From Mytilus trossulus (taxonomy: Eukaryota; Mollusca; Bivalvia; Mytilida; Mytilidae), in contig NC_086377.1 in the NCBI RefSeq assembly GCF_036588685.1, forward strand, positions 66,397,233 through 66,461,232: a DNA stretch of 64,000 nucleotides, in the 5' to 3' direction. A program made the translations under genes and the position numbers. Shown here one piece after another: positions 22,559 to 36,100 of the stretch; within the stretch, counting starts at the first letter, position 1, and every line of letters begins with the position of its first letter. The notes beneath the pieces were generated by a model. It had not been told where the DNA came from. It ran no database searches and saw only the letters and a list, made by a program, of their open reading frames with translations.

Positions 22559-22655
22559 CATAATGCATGACTGTGATTTCGTAATGCACGGGTATGATTT
22601 CGTAATGCATGACTGAGATTTCGTAATGCATGACTGAGATCTCGTAATGTCTGGC
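22559..22655 (+). repeat. ~22-bp tandem repeat (TTTCGTAATGCATGACTGAG)
   Basis: About five units of GATTTCGTAATGCATGACTG, including variants TAATGCACGGGTATG and TAATGTCTGGCTG. Non-coding. Confidence 0.7.
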
Positions 22656-23425
22656 TGTAGCAATTTCTCCGTTCATGAATGACCAATGTCGAAATTTTCC
22701 TTTTATAAAGCATGGACATTTCTATACATATTGTAGTAAGTTGGTTAATAAAGTGATTTAATTGTGTCTATTGTTTTTATGTAAGTGATTATTGTGCACC
22801 GTACCCATATTTTTAGGGACGCGAATTGCAACTGATATTTTACAGTTTTTTCTTGCGATGTGTTGTCCTTAAAGTTTGGTTCATTCGGAGGGTTGGGTTT
22901 ATGGCCACCACATTGTTTATGTGCCAATGTCCATTCTCAAGCCAGGAACATGTAGTACAGTGGTTGTTGTTCATAATTCATGTCGGTCAAGTTTTTTTCG
23001 TAAATTATTTTGTTAATCAATAAGGCTGTTTAGTTTTGTTTGATTTTTGTTTTTAAGTCTTAATGGTCGGGGCATTTAATAGCCGACTAAATAGTGTTTG
23101 TTTTTATTTTTGGAGGCCGCTAGGTGGCCTTTAAAGACTTACTTCCACGTCATTGTAACTTTGGTTGGTATTTGTATCATTAGTGCTGGACCATGGTCGA
23201 TACTATACACCTTTGAGGCAGGCGGGATATTTTTGTAGATCTTGTACAGCTCAAACTAATGGGAGTAGTTCCTGTACTTCTATGTCTATAGTCTAGAGGA
23301 GAGGGTGTAATATCTTCTGTACCGGTAGGTTTTATGAAGTTTCACCCGTATCGGACTTCTTCTTCTGAATGAAAGCTTTAAGGCGACGAGTATTTTTTAA
23401 GCAATGTGCCCTTAACGTGTCTCAA
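22656..23425. other. Spacer with dispersed-repeat fragments, no gene seen
   Basis: AT-rich. TTTTTAAGTCTTAATGGTCGG and GCATTTAATAGCCGACTAAA near 23055-23090 resemble the reverse strand of the GATGTGGTATGA family middle section. The overlapping frames at 22745-23023 show no domain. Confidence 0.35.
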
Positions 23426-23429
23426 ACTT

Positions 23430-23637
23430 ATCTATAGCGTTTTCAACGCTCGTGTAGCGTGTATATTATGTGCGTGCAGTTTACAGGTATATACGCTTGA
23501 CAAACGCTTAAGCTGAATGAAATTTTTTATGTTCCATTAAAATTTTCCTGAAGTAAACGCGTTCATCAAGCGTATACCTTTGCATTTCGACGTACTTCAA
23601 ACTTATGGAACGCGGGTTTAAACGCTTGCGTAGCGTT
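23430..23637. mobile_element. Small foldback-like element with AACGCT iterons
   Basis: An inner inverted repeat pairs GGTATATACGCTTGACAAAC (23486) with GTTCATCAAGCGTATACC (ending 23578). Around it are many AACGCT/AGCGTT motifs in both orientations (TAGCGTTTTCAACGCTCG, AAACGCTTGCGTAGCGTT). No coding capacity. The exact ends and target duplication are not clear. Confidence 0.5.
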
Positions 23638-23679
23638 CCTCTGGTGCGCAACTAAGTTACGCATACGATGATACGGACA

Positions 23680-23870
23680 TTGTTAGTTTTCTTTATTGAC
23701 TGATTGTTTTACATTGTCATTTCGGGGCCTTTTATAGCCGACTATGCGGTATATGTGCTTTGTCTGTTGTTGAAGGCCGTACGGTGACCCATAGTTTGTA
23801 TTTCTGTGTTATTTGGTTCCTTGTAGAAAGTTGTCTCATTGACATCAAACCATATCTTCTTTTTTATATT
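23680..23870 (-). repeat. Mussel-type dispersed repeat (reverse)
   Basis: Reverse copy with TTTATAGCCGACTATGCGGT, TTGTTGAAGGCCGTACGGTG, GAAAGTTGTCTCATTG and CATCAAACCATATCTTC. The minus-strand frame 23742-23990 is a translation of this repeat. Confidence 0.75.
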
Positions 23871-24220
23871 CGATATCTTATCGCCGACCTGGTTAAGTCT
23901 GTTAAAAATGCATGCATGATTCATTTTTAGGTTAACAGTCGTAATTAAAGTGGCATATTTAATTCGTTGTTTCATTGCTTGAAGTATCATTTCTTACATC
24001 TGCATGGTCAAATGTGTATTTTTTTAAAATAAATTTTAGATTTAGATTTCAGTCACGGTTATTTTTTCCCCTTCATATTGAATATCTATACTTATCAGTC
24101 GTATTCTAATGACGAAAAGGATTCAGAGGTTATTATGTGACCTCCTTGTTTTAAAAAAAAAGTAAATAATGTTGCAATATTTAAACAAAGAAAATAACTT
24201 TAATTTATTATCTGATGTAC

Positions 24221-24472
24221 AGTAGTTGTCGTTTGTTTATGTAATATAAACGTGTTTCTCGTTTCTCGTTTTGTTTATATAGATTAGACCGTTGGTTTTC
24301 CCGTTTGAATGGTTTTACACTAGTAATTTTGGGGCCCTTTATAGCTTGTTGTTCGATGTGAGCCATGGCTCCGTGTTGAAGGCCGTACTTTAACCTATAA
24401 TGGTTTACTTTTTAAATTGTTATTTGGATGGAGAGTTGTCTCATTGGCACTCACACCACATCTTCCTATATC
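24221..24472 (-). repeat. Mussel-type dispersed repeat (reverse)
   Basis: A well preserved reverse copy: AGTTGTCGTTTGTTTATG, CGTTGGTTTTCCCGTTTG, GGGCCCTTTATAGCTTG, GTGTTGAAGGCCGTAC, GGATGGAGAGTTGTCTCATT and ACACCACATCTTCC. Confidence 0.8.
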
Positions 24473-25117
24473 TATTAAATTTGCAATATTAATGAAAATA
24501 AATACGGACATAACTTTCGTAATTAATTTTAACGTTATTTTCAATAAACGAATTTTTTTTTGATAAAATCCTCGTTCTACACCTATTTGAGGCACGTTTT
24601 TATGATTATATTTCCATGTCTTTGGTCTATCCTAGGTTTATACAAATCCTTGCCTAGACGTAAAATTTCAAAAAGTGCTAATACTTTTTTTAAAGATTTT
24701 ATTTTTAATTGTTCTCGTTAAAAATATTTAATTTTTTCATATTCAATATCTATTTAATTTTATTTTTTAACCATTTTTTTTTTATTAAAGTTGTAATATT
24801 TAACCAAAAAAATAACTGTAATTTAATCATATGCAAGAAAGACTTCCCTTTAATTCGCCAAAAATTGAGACGAATGCAAAAAAAAACATCCCGTTGACCG
24901 ACTTCTGAGGCCTGCTATTAATGATCCCGACAACAATGATAGTCGTGTCATATACCATTGTGTAGATAAATCAATCTAGATTTACGGAATATTAAGTTTA
25001 AGTAGGTTTGACAACCGAGAAATAAAAAAAATAACAGGAAATTGGGACTGGGTATGTCATTATTCAAAAATTTATTAAGTACCTTATGTTATATTAAGGT
25101 ATATAGGATTTTTTTTT
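24473..25117. other. AT-rich region upstream of the zinc-finger-related fragment
   Basis: Poly-A/T rich, no supported gene. The last bases form a T-run ending in GAG (25118-25120), which could be a splice acceptor for the fragment that follows. Confidence 0.4.
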
Positions 25118-25120
25118 GAG

Positions 25121-25596
25121 ACAAGTGCCTGTGCAACAGTCTCCAAATTCCCCGGCCGTTGGTTTTTACACCAGTACTCCACAGAATATAAACTCTGTTA
25201 TGCAGCCAATGGTGAATCCTTATTCAGACACAAATTGTAAACTAGACGATCTTACTCAAAAGGTTATTATGATATTTGACAAAATGTCAACACTTGATGA
25301 ACTTTCAAAAACCTTCAGACATTTTAAAGACGTTCCATTGCGGACAGGACAAGACAGAACCAAATATGGTTTCTGATACTGAAATATCTTATGAACAACC
25401 TTCAGGAATTTTAAAGAAGTTCCACGGCGCACAGGACAAGACAGAACCAAATATTATTTCTGATACTGAAACGAAAAATATACTAACAATCATCCCTCTT
25501 GATCAGACTAGTACGGACCAACTGATGAACGATGCATATAAGACCAGGGAAATGATTGGTGTTGGTAATACAAGTGGTAAAGAATGTCTTGGTAAT
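25121..25596 (+). pseudogene. Broken paralogue of the N-terminal region of the 37-38 kb zinc-finger gene
   Basis: The first frame reads QVPVQQSPNSPAVGFYTSTP and later CKLDDLTQKVIMIFDKMSTL, a short helical stretch. Near 25320 the similarity moves to another frame (a one-base frame difference). That frame reads DILKTFHCGQDKTEPN, then ILKKFHGAQDKTEPNIISDT and LTIIPLDQTSTDQLMND. The last part aligns with HGGQDKTETKMLSDTENK and LTVIPLDKTSTNQLMNRD in the minus-strand gene at 37463-38584. The two ~84-bp units starting near 25312 and 25399 are direct repeats. There are no zinc fingers: the coding sequence runs straight into the 47-bp minisatellite at ~25597. It may instead be an exon of a living gene interrupted by the array. 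No ATG is visible. Confidence 0.65.
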
Positions 25597-26154
25597 GTTT
25601 GTGCTCTATCTTATACTATCTCCGAGTTGTAATTCGAGTGTGTGTATGTGCTCTGTTTTATACTGTCTCCGAGTGGTAATTCGGGTGTGTATGTGCTCTA
25701 TCTTATACTGTCTCCGAGTGGTAATTCGGGTTTTTGTATGTGCTCTATCTTATACTGTCTCCAAGTGGTAATTCGGGTATGTGTATGTGCTCTATCTTAT
25801 ACTGTCTCCAAGTGGTAATTCGGGTATGTGTATGTGCTCTATCTTATACTGTCTCCATATAGTAATTCGGGTGTGTGTGTCTTCTATTGTATACTGTCTC
25901 CAAGTGGTAATTCGGGTGTGTGTATGTGCTCTATCTTATACTGTCTCCGAGAGGTAATTCGGGTGTGTGTATGTGCTCTATCATATACTGTCTGTGAGTG
26001 ATTATTCGGGTGTGTATGTGTCCTCTATCTTTAACTGTATCCGAGTGTTAATTCGGATGTGTGTATGTGCTCTATCATATACTGTCTGTGAGTGATTATT
26101 CGGGTGTGTATGTGTCCTCTATCTTTAACTGTATCCGAGTGTTAATTCGGATGT

Positions 26155-29100
26155 GTGTATGTGCTCTATCATATACTGTCTGTGAGTGATTATTCGGGTG
26201 TGTATGTGTCCTCTAGCTTTAACTGTATCCGAGTGTTAGTTCGGATGTGTGTATTTGCTCTATCTTATACTGTCTCCGAGTGTTATTTTGAGTGTGTTTA
26301 TGTGCTCTTTCTTCTACTATCATCGAGTGATCATCCAGATGTGGTTAAGTGCTCTATCTTATACTGTTTTCAAGAGGTAGTTCATGTGTGTTTATGTGCT
26401 CTATCTTTTACTCTGTCCGAGTGGTATTTCGGATGTGTGTATGTGCTCTATCTTATACTGTCTTCGAGAGGATGTTCACAGTGTGTTTATTTGATCTATC
26501 TTATACTGTCTCCGAGTGATAGTTCGGATGTGTTTATGTGCTCTATCTTATGTCTTCGAGTGGTAATTCGGTGTGTGTATGTGTTCTATTTCATACGGTC
26601 TCCGAGTGTTAATTCGGGAGTGTTATGTGCTCTGTTATATACTGTCTCCGAGTGGTAATTCCGGTGTGTGTATGTGCTCTATCTTATACTCTCTTGAAGT
26701 GATAATTCGGGGGTGTAAATGTGCTCTATCTTAAACTGTCTCAGAGTGGTAATTCGGGTGAGTGTATGTGCTCTATCTTATACTGTCTTCGAGTGGTAAT
26801 TCGAATGTGTGTATGTGTTTTATGTTATGCTGTATCTGAGTGGTAATTCGAGTGTGTGTATGTGTTCTATTATATACTGTCTCCGAGTGGTAATTCGGAT
26901 TTGTGTATGTGCTGTATCTTACACTATATCCAAGTGGTAATTCAGGTGTGTGTATGTGCTCTATATTATACTGTCTCCGAGTGGTAATTCGGATGTATGT
27001 ATGTGCTGTATCTTACACTATATTCAAATGGTAATTTGGGTATGTTTATGTGCTCTATCTTATACTGTCTCTGAGTGATAATTCGGGTGGGTGTATGTGC
27101 TATATCTTATACTGTCTCCGAGTTGTAATTCGAGTGTGTGTATGTGCTCTATCTTATACTGTCTCCGAGGAGGTAATTCGGATGTGTTTTTGTGCTCTAT
27201 CTTATACTGCCTCAAAGTGGTAATTCGGGAGTGAGTATGTGATCTATCTTATACTGTCTCCGAGAGGTAATTCGGGTATGTGTATGTGCTCTATCTTATA
27301 CTGTCTCCGAGTTGTAATTCGAGTGTGTGTATGTGCTCTATCTTATACTGTCTCCGAGAGGTAATTCGGGTTTGTGTATGTGCTCTATCTTATACTGTCT
27401 CCGAGTTGTTATTCAATTGCAAGTGTGTGTATGTGCTCTATCTTATACTGTCTCCGAGTGGTAATTCGGATGTATATGTGCTTTATCGTATACTGTCTGC
27501 GAGAGGTAATTTGGGTATGTGTATGTGCTCTATCTTATACTGTATCCGAGTTGTAATTCGGATGTATATGTGCTTTATCGTATACTGTCTCCGAGAGGTA
27601 ATTTGGGTATGTGTATGTGCTCTATCTTATACTGTATCCGAGTTGTAATTCAGGTGTGTATGTGCTCTATCTTATACTGTCTCCAAGTGGTAATTCGGAT
27701 GTGTGAATGTGATTCATCTTCTACTGTCTCGAAGTAGTAATTCGGATGTGCATGTGATCTATCTTCTACTGTCTCCAAGTGGTTATTGGGATGTGTGTGT
27801 ATGTCCTCTATCTGATACTGTTTCCGAGTGGTGATTCGGGTGTTTATAATTGCTCTATCTTATACTGTCTCCGAGTTGTAATTCGAGTGTGTGTATGTGC
27901 TCTGTCTTATACTGTCTCCGAGAGGTAATTCGGGTGTGTTTATGTGCTCTATCTTATACTGTCTCCAAGTAGTAATTCGGGTGTGTGTGTCTTCTATTGT
28001 ATACTGTCTCCACGTGGTAATTCGGGTGTGTGTATGTGCTCTATCATATACTGTCTGTGAGTGATTATTCGGGTGTGTATGTGTCCTCTATCTTTAACTG
28101 TATCCGCGTGTTAATTCGGATGTGTGTATTTGCTCTATATTATACTGTCTCCGAGTGTTATTTTGAGTGTGTTTATGACTGTGCTCTCTCTACTACTATC
28201 TCCGAGTGATCATCCAGATGTGGTTAAGTGCTGTATCTTACACTATATCCAAGTGGTAATTCAGGTATGTGTATGTGCTCTATTTTATACTGTCTCCGAG
28301 TGGTAATTCTGGTATGTCTATGTTCTCTATTTTATACTGTCTCCGAGTGGTAATTCTGGTATGTCTATGTTCTCTATTTTATACTGTCTCCGAGTGGTAA
28401 TTCTGGTATGTCTATGTTCTCTATTTTATACTGTCTCCGAGTGGTAATTCTGGTATGTCTATGTTCTCTATTTTATACTGTCTCCGAGTGGTAATTCTGG
28501 TATGTCTATGTTCTCTATTTTATACTGTCTCCGAGTGCTAATTCGGGTGTGTGTATGTGCTCTATTTTATACTGTCTCCGAGTGGTAATTATGGTATGTC
28601 TATGTTCTCTATTTTATACTGTCTCCGAGTTGTAATTCTGGTATGTCTATGTTCTCTATTTTATACTGTCTCCGAGTGCTAATTCGGGTGTGTGTATGTG
28701 CTCTATTTTATACTGTCTCCGAGTGGTAATTCTGGTATGTCTATGTTCTCTATTTTATACTGTCTCCGAGTGGTAATTCTGGTATGTCTATGTTCTCTAT
28801 TTTATACTGTCTCCGAGTGCTAATTCGGGTGTGTGTATGTGCTCTATTTTATACTGTCTCCGAGTGGTAATTCTGGTATGTCTATGTTCTCTATTTTATA
28901 CTGTCTCCGAGTGGTAATTCTGGTATGTCTATGTTCTCTATTTTACACTGTCTCCGAGTGGTAAATTCTGGTATGTCTATGTTCTCTATTTTATACTGTC
29001 TCCGAGTGCTAATTCGGGTGTGTGTATGTGCTCTATTTTATACTGTCTCCGAGTGGTAATTAGGGTGTGTTTAAATTTGTATGTGCTCTATTTTATACTG

Positions 29101-29740
29101 TCTCCGAGTGCTAATTCGGTTGTGTGTATTTGCTCTATTTTATACTGTCTCCGAGTGGTAATTCGGGTGTGTGTAAATTTGTATGTGCTCAATTTTATAC
29201 TATCTCCGAGTGCTAATTCGGGTGTGTGTATGTGCTTTATTACATACTGTCTCCGAGTGGTAATTCGGGTGTGTGTATGTGCTCTATTTTATACTGTCTC
29301 CGAGTGGTAATTCTGGTGAGTTTATGTGATCTATCTTATACTGTCTCTGAGTGGTAATTCAGGTGTGTGTATGTGCTCTATCTTATACTGTCCCCGCGTG
29401 GTAATTCGGCTGTGTGTATGTGCTCTATTATATACTGTCTCCGAGAGGTAATTCGGGTGTGTGTATGTGCTCTATCTTATACTGTCTCCGAGTGGTAATT
29501 CGGGTATGTGTATGTGCTCTATCTTATACTGTCTCCAAGTGGTAATTCGGGTATGTGTATGTGCTCTATCTTATACTGTCTCCAAGCGGTAATTCGGGTA
29601 TGTGTTTGTGCTCTATCTTATACTGTCTCCAAGTAGTAATTCGGGTGTGTGTGTCTTCTATTGTATACTGTCTCCAAGTGGTAATTCGGGTGTGTGTATG
29701 TGCTCTATCTTATACTGTCTCCGAGAGGTAATTCGGGTGT
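26155..29740 (+). repeat. Higher-order repeat copy A of the minisatellite (3586 bp to next copy)
   Basis: The distinctive unit CTATCATATACTGTCTGTGAG preceding TGATTATTCGGGTG marks the register at 26155, 29741 and 33189. Copy A keeps a block of about 138 bp (around 26440-26580: TCTTCGAGAGGATGTTCACA and following) that copy B lacks. The edges are arbitrary because the array is continuous. Confidence 0.85.
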
Positions 29741-32700
29741 GTGTATGTGCTCTATCATATACTGTCTGTGAGTGATTATTCGGGTGTGTATGTGTCCTCT
29801 ATCTTTAACTGTATCCGAGTGTTAGTTCGGATGTGTGTATTTGCTCTATCTTATACTGTCTCCGAGTGTTATTTTGAGTGTGTTTATGTGCTCTTTCTTC
29901 TACTATCATCGAGTGATCATCCAGATGTGGTTAAGTGCTCTATCTTATACTGTTTTCAAGAGGTAGTTCAGGTGTGTTTATGTGCACTATCTTTTACTCT
30001 GTCCGAGTGGTATTTCGGATGTGTGTATGTGTTCTATTTCATACGGTCTCCGAGTGTTAATTCGGGAGTGTTATGTGCTCTGTTATATACTGTCTCCGAG
30101 TGGTAATTCCGGTGTGTGTATGTGCTCTATCTTATACTCTCTTGAAGTGATAATTCGGGGGTGTAAATGTGCTCTATCTTAAACTGTCTCAGAGTGGTAA
30201 TTCGGGTGAGTGTATGTGCTCTATCTTATACTGTCTTCGAGTGGTAATTCGAATGTGTGTATGTGTTTTATGTTATGCTGTATCTGAGTGGTAATTCGAG
30301 TGTGTGTATGTGTTCTATTATATACTGTCTCCGAGTGGTAATTCGGATTTGTGTATGTGCTGTATCTTACACTATATCCAAGTGGTAATTCAGGTGTGTG
30401 TATGTGCTCTATATTATACTGTCTCCGAGTGGTAATTCGGATGTATGTATGTGCTGTATCTTACACTATATTCAAATGGTAATTTGGGTATGTTTATGTG
30501 CTCTATCTTATACTGTCTCTGAGTGATAATTCGGGTGGGTGTATGTGCTATATCTTATACTGTCTCCGAGTTGTAATTCGAGTGTGTGTATGTGCTCTAT
30601 CTTATACTGTCTCCGAGGAGGTAATTCGGATGTGTTTTTGTGCTCTATCTTATACTGCCTCAAAGTGGTAATTCGGGAGTGAGTATGTGATCTATCTTAT
30701 ACTGTCTCCGAGAGGTAATTCGGGTATGTGTATGTGCTCTATCTTATACTGTCTCCGAGTTGTAATTCGAGTGTGTGTATGTGCTCTATCTTATACTGTC
30801 TCCGAGAGGTAATTCGGGTTTGTGTATGTGCTCTATCTTATACTGTCTCCGAGTTGTTATTCAATTGCAAGTGTGTGTATGTGCTCTATCTTATACTGTC
30901 TCCGAGTGGTAATTCGGATGTATATGTGCTTTATCGTATACTGTCTGCGAGAGGTAATTTGGGTATGTGTATGTGCTCTATCTTATACTGTATCCGAGTT
31001 GTAATTCGGATGTATATGTGCTTTATCGTATACTGTCTCCGAGAGGTAATTTGGGTATGTGTATGTGCTCTATCTTATACTGTATCCGAGTTGTAATTCA
31101 GGTGTGTATGTGCTCTATCTTATACTGTCTCCAAGTGGTAATTCGGATGTGTGAATGTGATTCATCTTCTACTGTCTCGAAGTAGTAATTCGGATGTGCA
31201 TGTGATCTATCTTCTACTGTCTCCAAGTGGTTATTGGGATGTGTGTGTATGTCCTCTATCTGATACTGTTTCCGAGTGGTGATTCGGGTGTTTATAATTG
31301 CTCTATCTTATACTGTCTCCGAGTTGTAATTCGAGTGTGTGTATGTGCTCTGTCTTATACTGTCTCCGAGAGGTAATTCGGGTGTGTTTATGTGCTCTAT
31401 CTTATACTGTCTCCAAGTAGTAATTCGGGTGTGTGTGTCTTCTATTGTATACTGTCTCCACGTGGTAATTCGGGTGTGTGTATGTGCTCTATCATATACT
31501 GTCTGTGAGTGATTATTCGGGTGTGTATGTGTCCTCTATCTTTAACTGTATCCGCGTGTTAATTCGGATGTGTGTATTTGCTCTATATTATACTGTCTCC
31601 GAGTGTTATTTTGAGTGTGTTTATGACTGTGCTCTCTCTACTACTATCTCCGAGTGATCATCCAGATGTGGTTAAGTGCTGTATCTTACACTATATCCAA
31701 GTGGTAATTCAGGTATGTGTATGTGCTCTATTTTATACTGTCTCCGAGTGGTAATTCTGGTATGTCTATGTTCTCTATTTTATACTGTCTCCGAGTGGTA
31801 ATTCTGGTATGTCTATGTTCTCTATTTTATACTGTCTCCGAGTGGTAATTCTGGTATGTCTATGTTCTCTATTTTATACTGTCTCCGAGTGGTAATTCTG
31901 GTATGTCTATGTTCTCTATTTTATACTGTCTCCGAGTGGTAATTCTGGTATGTCTATGTTCTCTATTTTATACTGTCTCCGAGTGCTAATTCGGGTGTGT
32001 GTATGTGCTCTATTTTATACTGTCTCCGAGTGGTAATTATGGTATGTCTATGTTCTCTATTTTATACTGTCTCCGAGTTGTAATTCTGGTATGTCTATGT
32101 TCTCTATTTTATACTGTCTCCGAGTGCTAATTCGGGTGTGTGTATGTGCTCTATTTTATACTGTCTCCGAGTGGTAATTCTGGTATGTCTATGTTCTCTA
32201 TTTTATACTGTCTCCGAGTGGTAATTCTGGTATGTCTATGTTCTCTATTTTATACTGTCTCCGAGTGCTAATTCGGGTGTGTGTATGTGCTCTATTTTAT
32301 ACTGTCTCCGAGTGGTAATTCTGGTATGTCTATGTTCTCTATTTTATACTGTCTCCGAGTGGTAATTCTGGTATGTCTATGTTCTCTATTTTACACTGTC
32401 TCCGAGTGGTAAATTCTGGTATGTCTATGTTCTCTATTTTATACTGTCTCCGAGTGCTAATTCGGGTGTGTGTATGTGCTCTATTTTATACTGTCTCCGA
32501 GTGGTAATTAGGGTGTGTTTAAATTTGTATGTGCTCTATTTTATACTGTCTCCGAGTGCTAATTCGGTTGTGTGTATTTGCTCTATTTTATACTGTCTCC
32601 GAGTGGTAATTCGGGTGTGTGTAAATTTGTATGTGCTCTATTTTATACTATCTCCGAGTGCTAATTCGGGTGTGTGTATGTGCTTTATTACATACTGTCT

Positions 32701-33188
32701 CCGAGTGGTAATTCGGGTGTGTGTATGTGCTCTATTTTATACTGTCTCCGAGTGGTAATTCTGGTGAGTTTATGTGATCTATCTTATACTGTCTCTGAGT
32801 GGTAATTCAGGTGTGTGTATGTGCTCTATCTTATACTGTCCCCGCGTGGTAATTCGGCTGTGTGTATGTGCTCTATTATATACTGTCTCCGAGAGGTAAT
32901 TCGGGTGTGTGTATGTGCTCTATCTTATACTGTCTCCGAGTGGTAATTCGGGTATGTGTATGTGCTCTATCTTATACTGTCTCCAAGTGGTAATTCGGGT
33001 ATGTGTATGTGCTCTATCTTATACTGTCTCCAAGCGGTAATTCGGGTATGTGTATGTGCTCTATCTTATACTGTCTCCAAGTAGTAATTCGGGTGTGTGT
33101 GTCTTCTATTGTATACTGTCTCCAAGTGGTAATTCGGGTGTGTGTATGTGCTCTATCTTATACTGTCTCCGAGAGGTAATTCGGGTGT
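29741..33188 (+). repeat. Higher-order repeat copy B (3448 bp period)
   Basis: Position-by-position match with copy A at an offset of 3448 bp from about 26583 onward, e.g. 27280/30728, 28124/31572 and 29020/32468. Differences are rare; one is AATTTTATACTATC at 29190 against TATTTTATACTATC at 32638. Near-identity means very recent duplication, gene conversion, or an assembly artefact. Confidence 0.85.
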
Positions 33189-36100
33189 GTGTATGTGCTC
33201 TATCATATACTGTCTGTGAGTGATTATTCGGGTGTGTATGTGTCCTCTATCTTTAACTGTATCCGAGTGTTAGTTCGGATGTGTGTATTTGCTCTATCTT
33301 ATACTGTCTCCGAGTGTTATTTTGAGTGTGTTTATGTGCTCTTTCTTCTACTATCATCGAGTGATCATCCAGATGTGGTTAAGTGCTCTATCTTATACTG
33401 TTTTCAAGAGGTAGTTCAGGTGTGTTTATGTGCACTATCTTTTACTCTGTCCGAGTGGTATTTCGGATGTGTGTATGTGCTCTATCTTCGAGAGGATGTT
33501 CACAGTGTGTTTATTTGATCTATCTTATACTGTCTCCGAGTGATAGTTCGGATGTATTTATGTGCTCTATCTTATGTCTTCGAGTGGTAATTCGGTGTGT
33601 GTATGTGTTCTATTTCATACGGTCTCCGAGTGTTAATTCGGGAGTGTTATGTGCTCTGTTATATACTGTCTCCGAGTGGTAATTCCGGTGTGTGTATGTG
33701 CTCTATCTTATACTCTCTTGAAGTGATAATTCGGGGGTGTAAATGTGCTCTATCTTAAACTGTCTCAGAGTGGTAATTCGGGTGAGTGTATGTGCTCTAT
33801 CTTATACTGTCTTCGAGTGGTAATTCGAATGTGTGTATGTGTTTTATGTTATGCTGTATCTGAGTGGTAATTCGAGTGTGTGTATGTGTTCTATTATATA
33901 CTGTCTCCGAGTGGTAATTCGGATTTGTGTATGTGCTGTATCTTACACTATATCCAAGTGGTAATTCAGGTGTGTGTATGTGCTCTATATTATACTGTCT
34001 CCGAGTGGTAATTCGGATGTGTGTATGTGCTGTATCTTACACTATATTCAAGTGGTAATTTGGGTATGTTTATGTGCTCTATCTTATACTGTCTCTGAGT
34101 GATAATTCGGGTGGGTGTATGTGCTCTATCTTATACTGTCTCCGAGTTGTAATTCGAGTGTGTGTATGTGCTCTATCTTATACTGTCTCCGAGGAGGTAA
34201 TTCGGATGTGTTTTTGTGCTCTATCTTATACTGCCTCAAAGTGGTAATTCGGGAGTGAGTATGTGATCTATCTTATACTGTCTCCGAGAGGTAATTCGGG
34301 TATGTGTATGTGCTCTATCTTATACTGTCTCCGAGTTGTAATTCGAGTGTGTGTTTGTGCTCTATCTTATACTGTCTCCGAGAGGTAATTCGGGTTTGTG
34401 TATGTGCTCTATCTTATACTGTCTCCGAGTTGTTATTCAAGTGTGTGTATGTGCTCTATCTTATACTGTCTCCGAGAGGTAATTTGGGTATGTGTATGTG
34501 CTCTATCTTATACTGTATCCGAGTTGTAATTCGGGTGTGTATGTGCTCTATCTTATACTGTCTGCAAGTGGTAATTCGGATGTGTGAATGTGATTCATCT
34601 TCTACTGTCTCGAAGTAGTAATTCGGATGTGCATGTGATCTATCTTCTACTGTCTCCAAGTGGTTATTGGGATGTGTGTATGTCCTCTATCTGATACTGT
34701 TTCCGAGTGGTAATTCGGGTGTTTATAATTGCTCTATTTTATACTGTCTCCGAGTTGTAATTCGAGTGTGTGTATGTGCTCTATCTTATACTGTCTCCGA
34801 GAGGTAATTCGGGTGTGTTTATGTGCTCTATCTTATACTGTCTCCAAGTGGTAATTCGGGTATGTGTATGTGCTCTATCTTATACTGTCTCCAAGTAGTA
34901 ATTCGGATGTGTGTGTCTTCTATTGTATACTGTCTCCAAGTGGTAATTCGGGTGTGTGTATGTGCTCTATTTTATACTGTCTCCGAGTGGTAATTCTGGT
35001 GAGTTTATGTGATCTATCTTATACTGTCTCTGAGTGGTAATTCAGGTGTGTGTATGTGCTCTATCTTATACTGTCTCCGCGTGGTAATTCGGCTGTATGT
35101 ATGTGCTCTATTATATACTGTCTCCGAGAGGTATTTCGGGTGTGTGTATGTGCTCTATTTTATACTGTCTCCGAGTGGTAATTCTGGTATGTTTATGTTC
35201 TCTATTTTATACTGTCTCCGAGTGGTAATTCTGGTATGTCTATGTTCTCTATTTTATACTGTCTCCGAGTGGTAATTCGGGTATGTGTATGTGCTCTATT
35301 TTATACTGTCTCCGAGTGGTAATTCTGGTATGTCTATGTTCTCTATTTTATACTGTCTCCGAGTGGTAATTCGGGTGTGTGTATGTGCTCTATTTTATAC
35401 TGTCTCCGAGTGGTAATTCTGGTATGTCTATGTTCTCTATTTTATACTGTCTCCGAGTGGTAATTCGGGTGTGTGTATGTGCTCTATTTTATACTGTCTC
35501 CGAGTGGTAATTCTGGTATGTCTATGTTCTCTATTTTATACTGTCTCCGAGTGGTAATTCTGGTATGTCTATGTTCTCTATTTTAAAACTGTCTCCGAGT
35601 GCTAATTCGGGTGTGTGTATGTGCTCTATTTTATACTGTCTCCGAGTGGTAATTCTGGTATGTCAATGTTCTCTATTTTATACTGTCTCCGAGTGGTTAT
35701 TCTGGTATGTCTATGTTCTCTATTTCATACCGTCTCCGAGTGGTAATTCTGGTATGTCTATGTTCTCTATTTAATACTGTCTCCGAGTGGTAATTCTGGT
35801 ATGTCTATGTTCTCTATTTTATACTGTCTCCGAGTGTAATTCTGGTATGTCTATTTTCTCTATTTTATACTGTCTCCGAGTGCTAATTCGGGTGTGTGTA
35901 TGTGCTCTATTTTATACTGTCTCCGAGTGGTAATTCTGGTATGTCTATGTTCTCTATTTTATACTGTCTCCGAGTGGTAATTCTGGTATGTCTATGTTCT
36001 CTATTTTATACTGTCTCCGAGTGGTAATTCTGGTATGTGTATGTTCTCTATTTTATACTGTCTCCGAGTGGTAATTCAGGTGTGTGTATGTGCTCTATTT

